Positions 1-10,975 of a stretch of 64,000 bases of DNA are shown in pieces. The stretch spans positions 13,366,001-13,430,000 of the forward strand of contig NC_092575.1 of the NCBI RefSeq assembly GCF_037975245.1. Direction: 5' to 3'. Position 1 is the stretch's first letter. Every line of letters begins with the position of its first letter. The position numbers and the translations under genes are program-made. The DNA is from Apostichopus japonicus. Its lineage: Eukaryota > Echinodermata > Holothuroidea > Aspidochirotida > Stichopodidae. The notes beneath the pieces are model-generated. The model was not told the origin of the DNA and ran no database searches. It was given only the letters and a program-made list of their open reading frames with translations.

Positions 1-1
1 G

Positions 2-1477
2 TCTGTCAAAAGCCAGCCTTCCAGGTCAACTCCAGAGAAATATCGTCCCACCACTCTCCAGCTGCCCCCCAGGGGTTCTCCCCGGAACAGCTTGAGAAGA
101 ATGTCCCCAACTGAGGGCTCCATATCCAGCGATAGCCAGACCCCTTCCTCGGAGACTTCCAGTAAGTTCGAGGACAGCTTTATACGAAGGAGACGCCTCT
201 CCTGCCAGGAAAGCAAGCAAACCCGCAGTGCCCCTGGCTCCCCGCAGATGGGGAGGAGATCCCGTCTCACCATTCCAAAGACCAAGACCACCACGAGTAC
301 TGCTACGGAAGAATTCCTCAAGAAGAAGAGACGAGAGGCCCAGCTCAGGTCGTCAGCACGGAGTCGGGTTAGGAGCGCCCCTTCCAGTCCAACGAGGGGA
401 AAGAATATAACCTCCGAGCTCGCCAAGTACGACAACCCACCAAGTGAACTGCTGAAGAGAGTCACAGGAACAAATGGGGGCAAACCGAAGTTATCCAGGA
501 GTCCATCAAGACAGTCGAGAGGGGGTTCATCAGGGAGCAGGCTCACGGTGGGTGGCGCCTCCCGTGACCGGAGTCTGAGCCCAGCAGGGAGAGGTAAGCC
601 ACTACGGAGGGCCACCAGTTTCAATTCTAAGGACAGGGATATCACATTGTTCATCAGTCGCGATTCTTCTGGCAGACACAGGCTGGATAGTAACAGCAGC
701 TGTGACTCAGTCGAGAGTTTCAAGGGCAAGCCTCAGGATAAGGCTACTGTGAAACAACCAAAGGGTTTCTCGCCGTCCAAAAGAATTATCAACGCCCAAA
801 GGACCAAGAGAAGTTTTTCCTCTGGCAGGACTGGTTACCATTCCAGAGACAACTCACTGGAGAGGAACGTCTCCAATAACAACAGAAACGTTCCCGCCAG
901 GTCCAACTCTCTGCGCAGAGACTCTCTGGATATTCCTAAGGGAGAGAATTTCTTCAGGACTCCTCGAAAGCCGAGATCTAGGAACAATTCATTCTCATCC
1001 GAACCAGGTGACTTGCCAATGCGTAGGTGCCGGAGCGGACGAAGCTCTCCCACCGACAGCGTCAAGTCAAACTCCTCGACCAAGTCGTTATCGCGTCTGA
1101 GACCGGTCACTCCAGTACCGGCCAACATGAAAGTGGACACCAAGGTGGTGACCCCCATGAGGAGAGACGACGCTATGGGGCCGCCCTCTAAAATTCCCAT
1201 GCCGGTGCAACACAAACGATACTTGGAACAGAATAAAGAACAGACAAAGTCTGTACTGGACGACATGATGACATGGCTTAAGACCCGCTCGTACGGCACG
1301 GGCGATCCCCTCCAGAGAAACCGTTTCTCCAGCCCGCAGAGTCCCTCTGGTAGGGACTCCATTTCACCCACCCCTTCAGCGAAGAGCGACTTTCATCACG
1401 ACTCAGGATTCGAGGATAACAATCAATACCGGGTGACGTCACCGCTTGGATCGGTACTTTCACCGAATACACCCTAA
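2..1477 (+). CDS. C-terminal exon of a large basic Ser/Arg-rich protein with an SxIP motif (partial)
   Basis: The frame is open from the left edge to a TAA at 1475-1477, about 491 residues, so the 5' part of the gene lies outside the window. The protein is low-complexity and basic, full of Ser, Arg, Pro and Asn with repeated S/T-P and RxxS sites, and no folded domain is visible. Near the C-terminus (1187-1198) is Ser-Lys-Ile-Pro followed by Met-Pro-Val-Gln-His-Lys. This matches the SxIP motif by which many microtubule plus-end proteins bind EB1. A short segment after it (LDDMMTWLKTRSYG) may be helical; the tail is again Ser/Pro-rich. Disordered basic tails with SxIP motifs are known in GAS2-like, CLASP and similar cytoskeletal proteins, so a microtubule-associated role is an inference. 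I cannot name the family from this fragment. There is no intron within the window, consistent with a long last exon. Confidence 0.8.
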   Translation, partial: SVKSQPSRSTPEKYRPTTLQLPPRGSPRNSLRRMSPTEGSISSDSQTPSSETSSKFEDSFIRRRRLSCQESKQTRSAPGSPQMGRRSRLTIPKTKTTTSTATEEFLKKKRREAQLRSSARSRVRSAPSSPTRGKNITSELAKYDNPPSELLKRVTGTNGGKPKLSRSPSRQSRGGSSGSRLTVGGASRDRSLSPAGRGKPLRRATSFNSKDRDITLFISRDSSGRHRLDSNSSCDSVESFKGKPQDKATVKQPKGFSPSKRIINAQRTKRSFSSGRTGYHSRDNSLERNVSNNNRNVPARSNSLRRDSLDIPKGENFFRTPRKPRSRNNSFSSEPGDLPMRRCRSGRSSPTDSVKSNSSTKSLSRLRPVTPVPANMKVDTKVVTPMRRDDAMGPPSKIPMPVQHKRYLEQNKEQTKSVLDDMMTWLKTRSYGTGDPLQRNRFSSPQSPSGRDSISPTPSAKSDFHHDSGFEDNNQYRVTSPLGSVLSPNTP

Positions 1478-1651
1478 GCTACTACACCCTGCCCACCAGT
1501 AAAACTCTTACAAAAGTTACGATCAACCCCAAAGAAAGCCTTTGGTTTAATCATGGTTAATCCTACTACAATGTGCAATCTTAATTGTAAAAGCTATTAA
1601 AGTAGTAGTATTTCTGTATTGCTAAGACTGAACTTTTTAACTCCCAATTTA

Positions 1652-1657
1652 AATAAA
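1652..1657 (+). promoter_or_regulatory. candidate polyadenylation signal AATAAA
   Basis: AATAAA lies 175 bp after the stop codon of the upstream partial gene. It is a plausible 3' end signal, but the region is AT-rich, so chance occurrence is possible. Confidence 0.35.
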
Positions 1658-1687
1658 GATGCCAAACAAATGATGAGCAAAAATTGT

Positions 1688-1860
1688 ATCAAATTAATGA
1701 AAATCATGGAATTATTATCCAATTAATGGAAATCAAGTACTTCTTATCAAATTAATGGATATCAAGTAATTCTTATCAAATTAATGGATATCAAATAATT
1801 GTTATCAAATTCATGGAATTCTTATCAAATCAATGGAAATAAAGGAATTCTTATCAAAAG
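1688..1860. repeat. 29-bp tandem repeat, about 6 degenerate copies
   Basis: Successive units begin ATCAAATTAATGGATATCAA and end TTCTT, spaced 29 bp, with one shortened unit of about 20 bp near 1805-1823. It lies just past the candidate 3' end of the first gene and is a noncoding minisatellite. Confidence 0.8.
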
Positions 1861-4800
1861 CATCTTGAATATCCAGATCACAGTTGTTCCCATATTTGTC
1901 CTGTTATTCAATCAAAATTGGTCAGTGTGTCGTGAAAATGTCAAATTTGTGGCTAAAGATTGATACTCTTTTAGAATTTCTCTGTGTGGAAACATGAAAT
2001 AATGCTCGAAAATAAAATCCTTATGAACGTAACGTTAACATATCGACTAAAAAAGTAATAATATTGAACATGTGACAAATTGTTGAATTTTCAGTGGAAG
2101 CCTTGAGAAATTGTTGCCTTTTGTAGTAAAGTGCTTATCAGTGTACTAAAATAACCAAACGAAAAAAAAAAAAAATTGAGAAAATTCTTGAAAGGATATT
2201 TTAACTTCCCCTTGCATCAAGTTTCTATGTAAACTTTTATTGTCATGATGCCCGTTGTTGGAAATGTTGCCTGTCACTTATAAACAAAACAGAAACTCAG
2301 CTCGCGAATCAAGTCGTTTCAAATCGTTCTGGCATGTAGGAACCTCCCTGACATAAGTTTGAGACTTTTGAGGCAGAATCCCATGGACAGCTGCTTTCTT
2401 TGATAAAAAAAACAAGTGGATTTGGGTGACTGGTGAGATAAGTGGTCCTGGCATGTCAATTTGTGGGTCGGGTTATGAACCGTAATGGGCCAATATTACT
2501 ATTTATTTATTTTAATTTGTTTCTTCGGTATTTTAAGTTTCGTGACCAGATTTGACGAGAGTACAGAGAGGAACAAGTTGAACGAGTAATTCATGACAGT
2601 AAATATCGATAAACATCTGCTCGCATCGATCCATTTCTAAACTTTTAATTCAATGGCAAATGTTTTTGCTTCTTTGTTTCCGCAATTTGAAGTGTTCTGA
2701 ATCTTTTAAAGTTGGAAAGTTTGAAACAACAGTAATTAATCTTCAAGGTTTCCAAAACAAAATCACCTAGTAATTGGAGATTGGAGAGGATATGGGGAAT
2801 GAAAATAGTTAATAAAAGCATTGATTGATTCTTCCTTGTTACACTGAACGTTACTTTCGTGTCGGAAAATGCATTCGACAGATCATAAAATTCTGACTCT
2901 AACCTAATACTGCTGTGTTGATATTACATGTTATGTATTACAAATTGCATCAGCTTGCCTCTCTCTGATATTTGAGCATCTATGTTTTTTTTTTTTTTAG
3001 AACAGTTTTCTGTTGTATTACAAGAGTTTCATTTATTAAACTTAGCTATGTTATAATAGTCAGGTAGGTATTATATTGGCCAAAGGAGACTTGATATTTA
3101 TCTGGGTGAATGTAGGAGTTTTATCATCGATTACCATCCAGGTAGAAATAGTAACGACATCACAGAATATGCAGGCGAAGCAGATCAGTTACTTACAGAA
3201 CATGAAATAGAGCTTTCAACGTTTTATTGTAGAACTTTAAAAGAATATAATTAAACAGAAAATGTTAAAACTGGTAACATAGCACAAAACATGACAATGG
3301 AATTTAACATTAAATGTAACTTTTACAAAGAACAATTTCACATCACACAGAATAAAGAACTTTTTAACATTATTACAAAGCACATAAAACAAAAGCTTTA
3401 AGATACCTCAGAACATTTAACTCAAGAAGCTATTAGCAGGGTAAAGAAATAATTATACTCCCATACAACATTTAATGGACCTATTAACAGAACAGACCGC
3501 TTTAAAATCGAACTATCGTGGTCACAGAGGACAATATTAAAGCTTTAGCCTTTTATACATCACATAGAGAAACACAGAAAAAAAACAACTTTGTTTTCAT
3601 TTTTTTCTATTTATTTTTGTTACCTGAGCGGTTTCTCAAATACGGCAGTTCCCTCGACGAAAAACTCCCAACTTTGTATGGTCAAGTTATGCTAGTTTTT
3701 GCCTATCGAAATAATAAGTTATTGTTGTAGGTACTTCTAGAAACAAAGCCAATGACATTAACGATTTGATGGTTTAATTAATGATTTGATGGTTTAACCC
3801 GATGATGTCCATGTCGTACTGGATCTGCCATTAACAGGGGTACTTTCGGTGATTGGGCTAGGGGTCTGTGGTGGTGGTTTTATACTTCTTTTTCTAGCAT
3901 TGGGAATTGACAGGCCCCTTCAGGGGTGACCAAAGAGGTATGAGACCCGTTGGCTAGGGTATGTGCTAGAAAAACATGATAATGGCATTTGATTGGAGCA
4001 TTGATAGAGTTTTGCATGTCACATGTTCTGGATCTTGCTATGATAGAGTGCAATGTAAGATGATAGTTTACTGTAAAAAGGGAGAAGTATAGGATTTTTA
4101 GGTCAAGTTGTTTGTGCTAGGGAAATAGCTAGGTTCATACTAGGCATGATGGTGTCTCATATTTAATTGTTTTTGTCTTTTTTGTTGATTTTTGTTTTTA
4201 AATATGTGCTCAGGATTGCGGTCATGTTATACTGATATTCATACGCTTTATATTTTCAGCTAAAACCGATGATCTCAAGTACTCTCAAACCAAACTATTG
4301 TTGATTTTATTAATTTATTTGCAGGTATTTGTTTCAACTCATCCTTCATTTCAAAGGACATCTGTTATGCTCCATTTTCGACATGGTATAAAAGATTTAG
4401 TTTAACCCAAAGTTATCTCCACATATATTTGTCACACCCCATTTTTTGACATGGATTAAAAGTTTTATTACAACTCGAAAATTATGTCATTCAAAACAGG
4501 TATTTCAACAGAAAACTGGAAGTTTATACAAATGATTATCTTTGGAAGACATTTAATTTGAAGTGGTGATCTTTGAGGAAATACTAAACACGTAAAATCA
4601 AACCTGAATGATTGGAAATTAAAGGATGTTTTAGCAAATTCCACGTTGAAAACGAAGGTTCTTTCTTATGGGGACAAATTTTTGCCATTTGTGGCACTTT
4701 TTTTTTTTTTTTAATATTACGACTGGTTATTTTGTATCAGTTTCAACGATTTGTAAATTGAGTTTGTACCGTTGTATAAAGTGTTTTTTCCATCGTGTAA

Positions 4801-5479
4801 AATGTGTTGTGTGATAGTTAATTCCGTGTGCTGTCCTTTCCTGTGCATATGATCTACGCTGTTTATTATTGTCTGAAATAAAATTCCCAAAAAATAAAGG
4901 CTTTGAGAGCTTCAAATTAAATATTCTCTTTTTATCTCATTTTCTGCAAAGACTTTGTTAATTATGAAGATTCAATTCAAACAATTCAACAAGTTGAATG
5001 CTCTTCCCTCCCCCTTTTCTTCCCCACCACCTTTTCCTTGGTTTTTACACACAAATTGGAAAGAAAATGGTCAGTTTGTTAATTTCAGAGTCATATCTGT
5101 CAATTTATAGGGTCCTGTTGATGAATTTCAAGTTCGGCCATTGATACACATCTATAAGGTACAGTTTTTATAGGTACAATTTTACATGAAATGTGGAGAA
5201 AACTGAAGCAGGCAAATTTTAATTAGGTCCTGAGCCTTTTTATCCTTCAATACAAAACTACAGCAGGCTATACAGAGTTCCATGGTATTTGCATCAAATA
5301 CCAGTAATGCTCAAAAATATGTTAGGAAGACAAAAGTTATTAAATGGTCACCAATGTGTACAATTTATTACTGTGCATTTCATTCAAGATTGTCAGTTAT
5401 TGGTCTCAAATTTTGTGGGTGCTAAAACTAAAAGTTTTCAAAAGTTCTCTCCTATTACTAGACTCTTCCAAATTCAGTA
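1861..5479. other. intergenic stretch, no gene recognised
   Basis: The sequence is AT-rich with short A/T runs (2160-2174, 2985-2998, 4700-4712). Only short chance ORFs are present and none resembles a known protein. A 15-bp direct duplication (gatttgatggtttaa) occurs near 3765-3798. Part could be 3' UTR of the first gene if a later poly(A) site is used. Confidence 0.5.
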
Positions 5480-6772
5480 TTAAAGGGTGTGAAGACTAGC
5501 GCCAAATGAAACGTCTAAGGCCGGTAATCTTACCTAGTTTCGATTGATGTGTAACAGAAGTGTTAGACACCACCATCGGTCCCATAAAATACACACACAG
5601 CTGGTTAATGTCGGTAATTATAGACACTAGTGTACAGTATAGTCAGTACATACAGCTGCGGTCAATACCCACAGCACAGTGTACAAACGATACAGCGATG
5701 GACATCTCAGATCCAGCTAAAGATAACAAGGTATCACGTTTCATTACTGTCTGCATTTTGTAGCGACAAGCAGAAAACTTCACTTGCAAGCAACGGAAAG
5801 TTAACTTTTTCAGAGCGCGGCACGCAGTTTGGGGTGATTCTTCAATGCCCTTAAAGGACTGAGAAGGGGCAAAAACATCAGGGACAAAAATCTATTTGAT
5901 TTAGGAAAAGAAAGTTGTTGGGTTTGAGGGTGACCATTATTGGACTTTCTAGCATATTTGAGGGGCAAAACTGACGTCCTCCCTTTAAAGAGATAGTCAA
6001 AGAATTAATGTTTGAGCAAATTTTTCAGGGCGAGAACTAATAAAAAAAAAACTGAAGTTTGGAGCTGAAAGAATACTTAAATTTTGAGGCTCAAGTTATT
6101 ACCATTTATTTATACAAACATGCTGACATTAGCCTTTAATCCATTTACATTTATTATGGTAATATTCTTAAAAGCTGTAGAAAACAGAAAGTCCAAGGTC
6201 ATCTTGATAATTGGCATAAACATTCAGATTCCCATCTGGGTACAACAGGATGGTTTTAAAGGCATTGAAGACTCGCCCCAAACCGCATGCGGCCATCTGA
6301 AAAACTTTGTTGCTTGCAAGTGACGTTTCGTTCGTGTCGCTACAAAATGCAGACAGTAATGAAACGTGGTACCTTAACTGTTATCTTTAGCTGGACCTTA
6401 TATGTATGTATGTATGTATAGTGATCTTCCCGCAAGCAGGAACTCGCGAAAGAAGCCATGGAGGCTTATAGACTCGCAAGCTGACCGTAGCCAATCTCTC
6501 GGCACACATCCATTTAACATCCATATATGGCACATCCGGCACACATCCATATATGTCCATCGTTGTATCATTTGTATACTATGCTGTGGTTATATTGACT
6601 GCAACTCTATGTACTGACTGTACACTAGTGTCTAATTACCGACGGTAGCAAGCTGTGTGTGTATTTTCTGGGATCGAAGGTGGTGTTTAACACTTCTGTT
6701 ACACCTCTTTGAAACTAGGTCAAATTACCGGCATTAGACGTTTCTTTTTTCGCGAGTCTTCACACCCTTTAA
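5480..6772. mobile_element. Foldback (long inverted repeat) element with TTAA target duplication
   Basis: Left end TTAA|AGGGTGTGAAGACT (5480-5497) is the exact reverse complement of right end AGTCTTCACACCCT|TTAA (6755-6772). The inverted similarity continues inward for several hundred bases: a block around 5700-5850 (GATCCAGCTAAAGATAAC and TTTTGTAGCGACAAG) reappears reversed around 6255-6395. No transposase frame is visible, so it is non-autonomous. TTAA target duplications are typical of piggyBac and Kolobok families; which one applies is inference. The right arm also has a short ATGTATGTATGT run. Confidence 0.8.
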
Positions 6773-8924
6773 GACGGCCGACACGCCATCCTAACAGCCT
6801 TCATGGTGACATACCGTACACTAAGAGAGATTACTGAAGTTCGATCTGTAGACCTACCACTAATCGTGCTTCATTTTCTTTCAATTGATGGGACTTTCTG
6901 TCAAGTTTGAAAGGTAACTTCTGAGACCATAATTAACATATATTTACATCCTTTAACAATGCGAGGTGTATTCATGTCTCAGCAGATTTTCCTTCAAGTC
7001 TTAAGAACACCAACGACAGACACTGAAGTTTGACCTCCCACATCTTATAGCAGATGCAATTAACCTATTTTGCATAAATACAATTGAGGGCTAAAATCAG
7101 TCATTAACCTTCAGGCATACTGTTGGGCTCATGATATTTAACACACACTTTTGGACCAGGTTAAGCTTCACAAATTCTACAAACGTCTAGCACTAGATAT
7201 CCTCTCAGGTGGAATATCGATGAAATGACTATATTATTTAAGGGTCACCAGTATAGCCCTAATATAGTCAAATTAATAATCAGTAATTGATCAAAATTTA
7301 GGGTGCAAATTCTACAGAGAAACTTCTACTGTGAATATTCTCACAAGTGGAATATTGATGAAATGACATAATTTAAAAGTCACCGGTACAGCCCTTAATT
7401 ATAATAAGCAAATAAATTGTCACAAATTCATCAAATTTTAGGATGCATTTATCTGTGGCACCAAGACATTGACATTCCATAAGACCATTTATTGTCTACT
7501 TTAGAACTACCTAAAGTCCACCTTATGATTCCTTGCCGAAGGCACCAATGCGATGGTGATGGCGTGTGTGTGTACTGTGTATGTGACACTTGGTCATAAA
7601 TGCAACTTCTGAAGGATAACTGGGGACTGGGGTACATTTCAAGTTTGGTATTTGGAATCCCCTTTGGTAGAGTTGGTTTTGGATAGTTGTTGGTATTGGT
7701 AAAAGGTCATTTTGAGGTCAAAGTCTGAAAACATTGTTCACACAATATCTCAAGAAGTAAAAGTTTCAGGAACACCAAACTTGGTAGCTTGCTGTTGGTG
7801 AGTACACGATCTGCAGTTGTTTCATGGATGTCAAGGTCATTTAAGGTCAACACAGGGGAAAAGTGAAAAGTTTGTAAACATGATATCTCAAGGTTTCCTG
7901 TGCAGTTCTTATATTTGGCATGTGGATATCTTGTAGTTAGTACTGTGAACCATATTGTTTGCAGTGGAGGCCAAAGGTCATTTGGGATCAGCAGAGGGGG
8001 AAATGTGAGTATATCAGAAGTGCTCTCCAGAACCAGAACATCAGAGGAGCTCATATATGCATGGTAGGACAGCCTTGTATATATATTGTATAGTTTGTAC
8101 ACAATTTGATGTAGGTTAGAGTTCATTTAAGGTCACCAGATGTCAAAACCTGAACACTATGTAAGTACAACCGGATAGAAAACTGCAGTAGCTGGTATAT
8201 ATGGCTATGGCTTCTCTATAATGAGTACAAGAAACCTATTGTTTCTGGTGGAGGATTCATGTCATGTGGGTTCAGCAGAGGTTATGCTCTGGACATTTCA
8301 AATATGACAGCATAAGATGGGCAGTTTAATCAGATGTCACATTGGCATATGACTCTCTCTCCCCCTCCATCCTCTCACCACCTTTGATACACAAAAACAA
8401 TCAGGTAAATCCAGTGCAAATGAAATCTTTAAGTGCATTTTGACAGGCTTTTAAGAATTGAAAGTTTGTTGTTACACAACAGGGTATTGCTTAACCTTGT
8501 GTACAATAATAACAGTCTCAGTACTTGTTTTAATATCTCTTGAAAATCAAAAGTCATTCAATTACGTCTTGCATATATTGCTACAATATGGCAATTGTTT
8601 AGTTTATGCAAACCATCACTTGTCTTAAAGATTTAAGTGTCTTAGTGTATCAACCATTTGTTAATTATTCAATCTACTTAATGGAAAACTTCTGCATCAT
8701 CAAAAATATCCATTCCATTTTTATTCCCCTGTGACTGGCAACATAACACATTAAACCTAAAAATATCCTTGCTCAAAATTTGGACTTAGCAAATGTTATT
8801 GATCTAAATTGTAGATCTATATATGTTTTCAAAGTTAAGAAGTCCTACAGTGGTTAGAATTCCCTGTCACTGATCCACACAACCAGCATTCAGTGTACCA
8901 CGTTGTCCCAAACTGTATCTAGAA
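6773..8924. other. intergenic stretch with GGTCA-rich interspersed repeat (about 7,620-8,340)
   Basis: No gene is recognised. From about 7,690 to 8,300, phrases such as AAGGTCATTT and 'atatctcaag' recur with changes, as in a diverged dispersed repeat; a similar GGTCA-rich style recurs at 33.8-34.3 kb. Short ORFs here on the minus strand are judged to be chance. Confidence 0.4.
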
Positions 8925-10975
8925 ATATAAATCCTTTGCTTTAGACAAATGGTATCCACCTTTAATTCATAATTTTCCAATCCATTGACCATGGATCAAT
9001 TGAGATGATCCAAGAAAGGAGAATATCCATCAATTTTTGCCTCAAATTTCTTGTAACCAGAAATACAGATCCTATGCTTCTAAATCCTGAAATCCTCTGA
9101 AATCTGAAATCCTCAATAAAATCCCCCTTTCCCAATATATATATAAATGCTTTGCTTTAGACAAATGGTATCCACCATTAATTCATAATTTTCCAATCCA
9201 TTGACCATGGATCAATTGAGATGATCCAAAAAAGGAGATTATCCATCAAATTTTGCCTCAAATTTCTTGTAACCAGAATTACAGATCCTATGTTTCTAAA
9301 TCCTGAAATCCTCCATATAATCCCCCTTTCCCAATCCACAGACCTTGGATTAATTGAGATTGATCCAAAGATGAGATCCATCAAAGTTTGCCTCAAACTT
9401 CTTGTAACCAGAAATGAGGATCGTACGCTTTTGATGTCAGAAATCCTGCATAAAATTCCCCTTTCCCATTCCATAGATCTTGAATCAGATGAGACTGATC
9501 CAAATATGTGATCCATCCAAAATTTTGACTCAGATCCCATGCTTTTGATGAAAGAAATCCTCCATAAAATTCCCCATTCCTAATCCATAGGCTCAGATCC
9601 AATGAGGTCGATCCAAAGATGTGATCCGTCCAAATTAAACCTCAAATTCCTTGTAAGCAGAAATGCAAATCCTATGTTTTTTATGTCGAAATCCTCCTTT
9701 AAATCTTCCTTTCCTAATCCAAAGACTTTGGATCCAAATTCCGTACATCCAGATATTCAGAGCCGATGCTTTCATTTCCTGTATCCAGATCCTATGATTC
9801 TGTGATGTTTCACCTTGAAATCCCCCTTTCCTAATCCATACACCTCAGAATAAGATAGTGTAGATCCAAAGACGTGATCCATCCAAATTTGACTCACATC
9901 CCTGAAATGCAGATCCTATTGCTTTAGATGGGGAAAATTTCCCTAAAAATCCCCCTTCCTAATCCATAGAACTTGGATCCAACAAGATGGATCAAAGATG
10001 TGACCCATCCAAATTTTGACTCAGCTCCCATAAATGCAGATCCCATGCTTTTGATGTAAGAAATCCTTCTTAAAAATCCCCCTTTCCTAATCCATAGAAA
10101 TTGGATCCAACGAGATGTGACCCATCCAAATTTTGACTCAGCTCCCATAAATGCAGATCCCATGCTTTTGATGTAAGAAATCCTCCTTAAAAATCCCCCT
10201 TTCCTAATCCATAGAAATTGGATCCAACGAGATGTGACCCATCCAAATTTTGACTCAGCTCCCATAAATGCAGATCCTATGCTTTTGATGTAAGAAATCC
10301 TCCTTTAAATCCCCTTTCCTAATCCGAAGCATTCATAGAATCCAAAGATGTGATCCATCCAAATTTAGACTCAAATTCCTTGTATCCAGATATTCTGAGC
10401 CTATGCTTATTGACTCCTGTATCCGTTCCTATGATTTTGACTTTAGGTATACACCTTAAAATCCCACTTTCCTAATCCATACACCAAGATTGATGCAAAG
10501 ATATGTGGTCCATTGAAATTTGCCTCAGTTTCCTTGTTTCCAAAAAGGCAGAGCCTATGCTTTTGATTCGTTGTTTATCCAAATCTTATTAATTTGATGC
10601 CAGAAATCCACCCTAAAATACCCCTTTCCTAATCCATACACCTCAGATCCAATGAGATAGAATCAAAGATATGAGATCCGCAGAAATTTGCCTCAAATTC
10701 CTTGTATCCAGATATTCAGAACCTGTGTATTTGATGAAAAAAAAATCCTCCTTAAAAATCCCCCTTTCCTATCCACAGAACCTTGGATCCAACCAGATGG
10801 ATCAAAAGATTTCATCCATCCAAATTTTGACTCTGATCCCTGGATCCAGATCCTATGCATTTTGATGTGAGAGATCCTCCTTAAAATCCCCCTTTCCTTT
10901 CCTAATCCACAGTGCTTGCATTCAATCCCTCTTAATCCATAGAGCTTGGATCCCATCAAAGGTTTGCTATTGTTT
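8925..10975. repeat. Degenerate ~117-bp tandem repeat array rich in GATCC
   Basis: The same series of phrases recurs many times: 'aatccatag', 'ttggatccaa', 'gatgtgatccatccaaat', 'ttgactca', 'cagatcctatgcttttgatg', 'gaaatcctcc', 'aatccccctttcc'. Two almost identical central units start at 10,089 and 10,206, a spacing of 117 bp. Outer units are diverged and vary in length, and the first ~200 bp (8,935-9,130) is directly duplicated at 9,140-9,330. Open frames across it, such as minus 9,924-10,265, are a by-product of tandem structure and do not look like a gene. Confidence 0.85.

Noticed and set aside
1688-1860. CRISPR-like array
   Set aside because: Repeats are contiguous with no spacers, and the genome is animal.
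9924-10265. Repetitive 113-codon minus frame (ESKFGWVTS..)
   Set aside because: Shadow of the 117-bp tandem repeat, without neighbouring exons.
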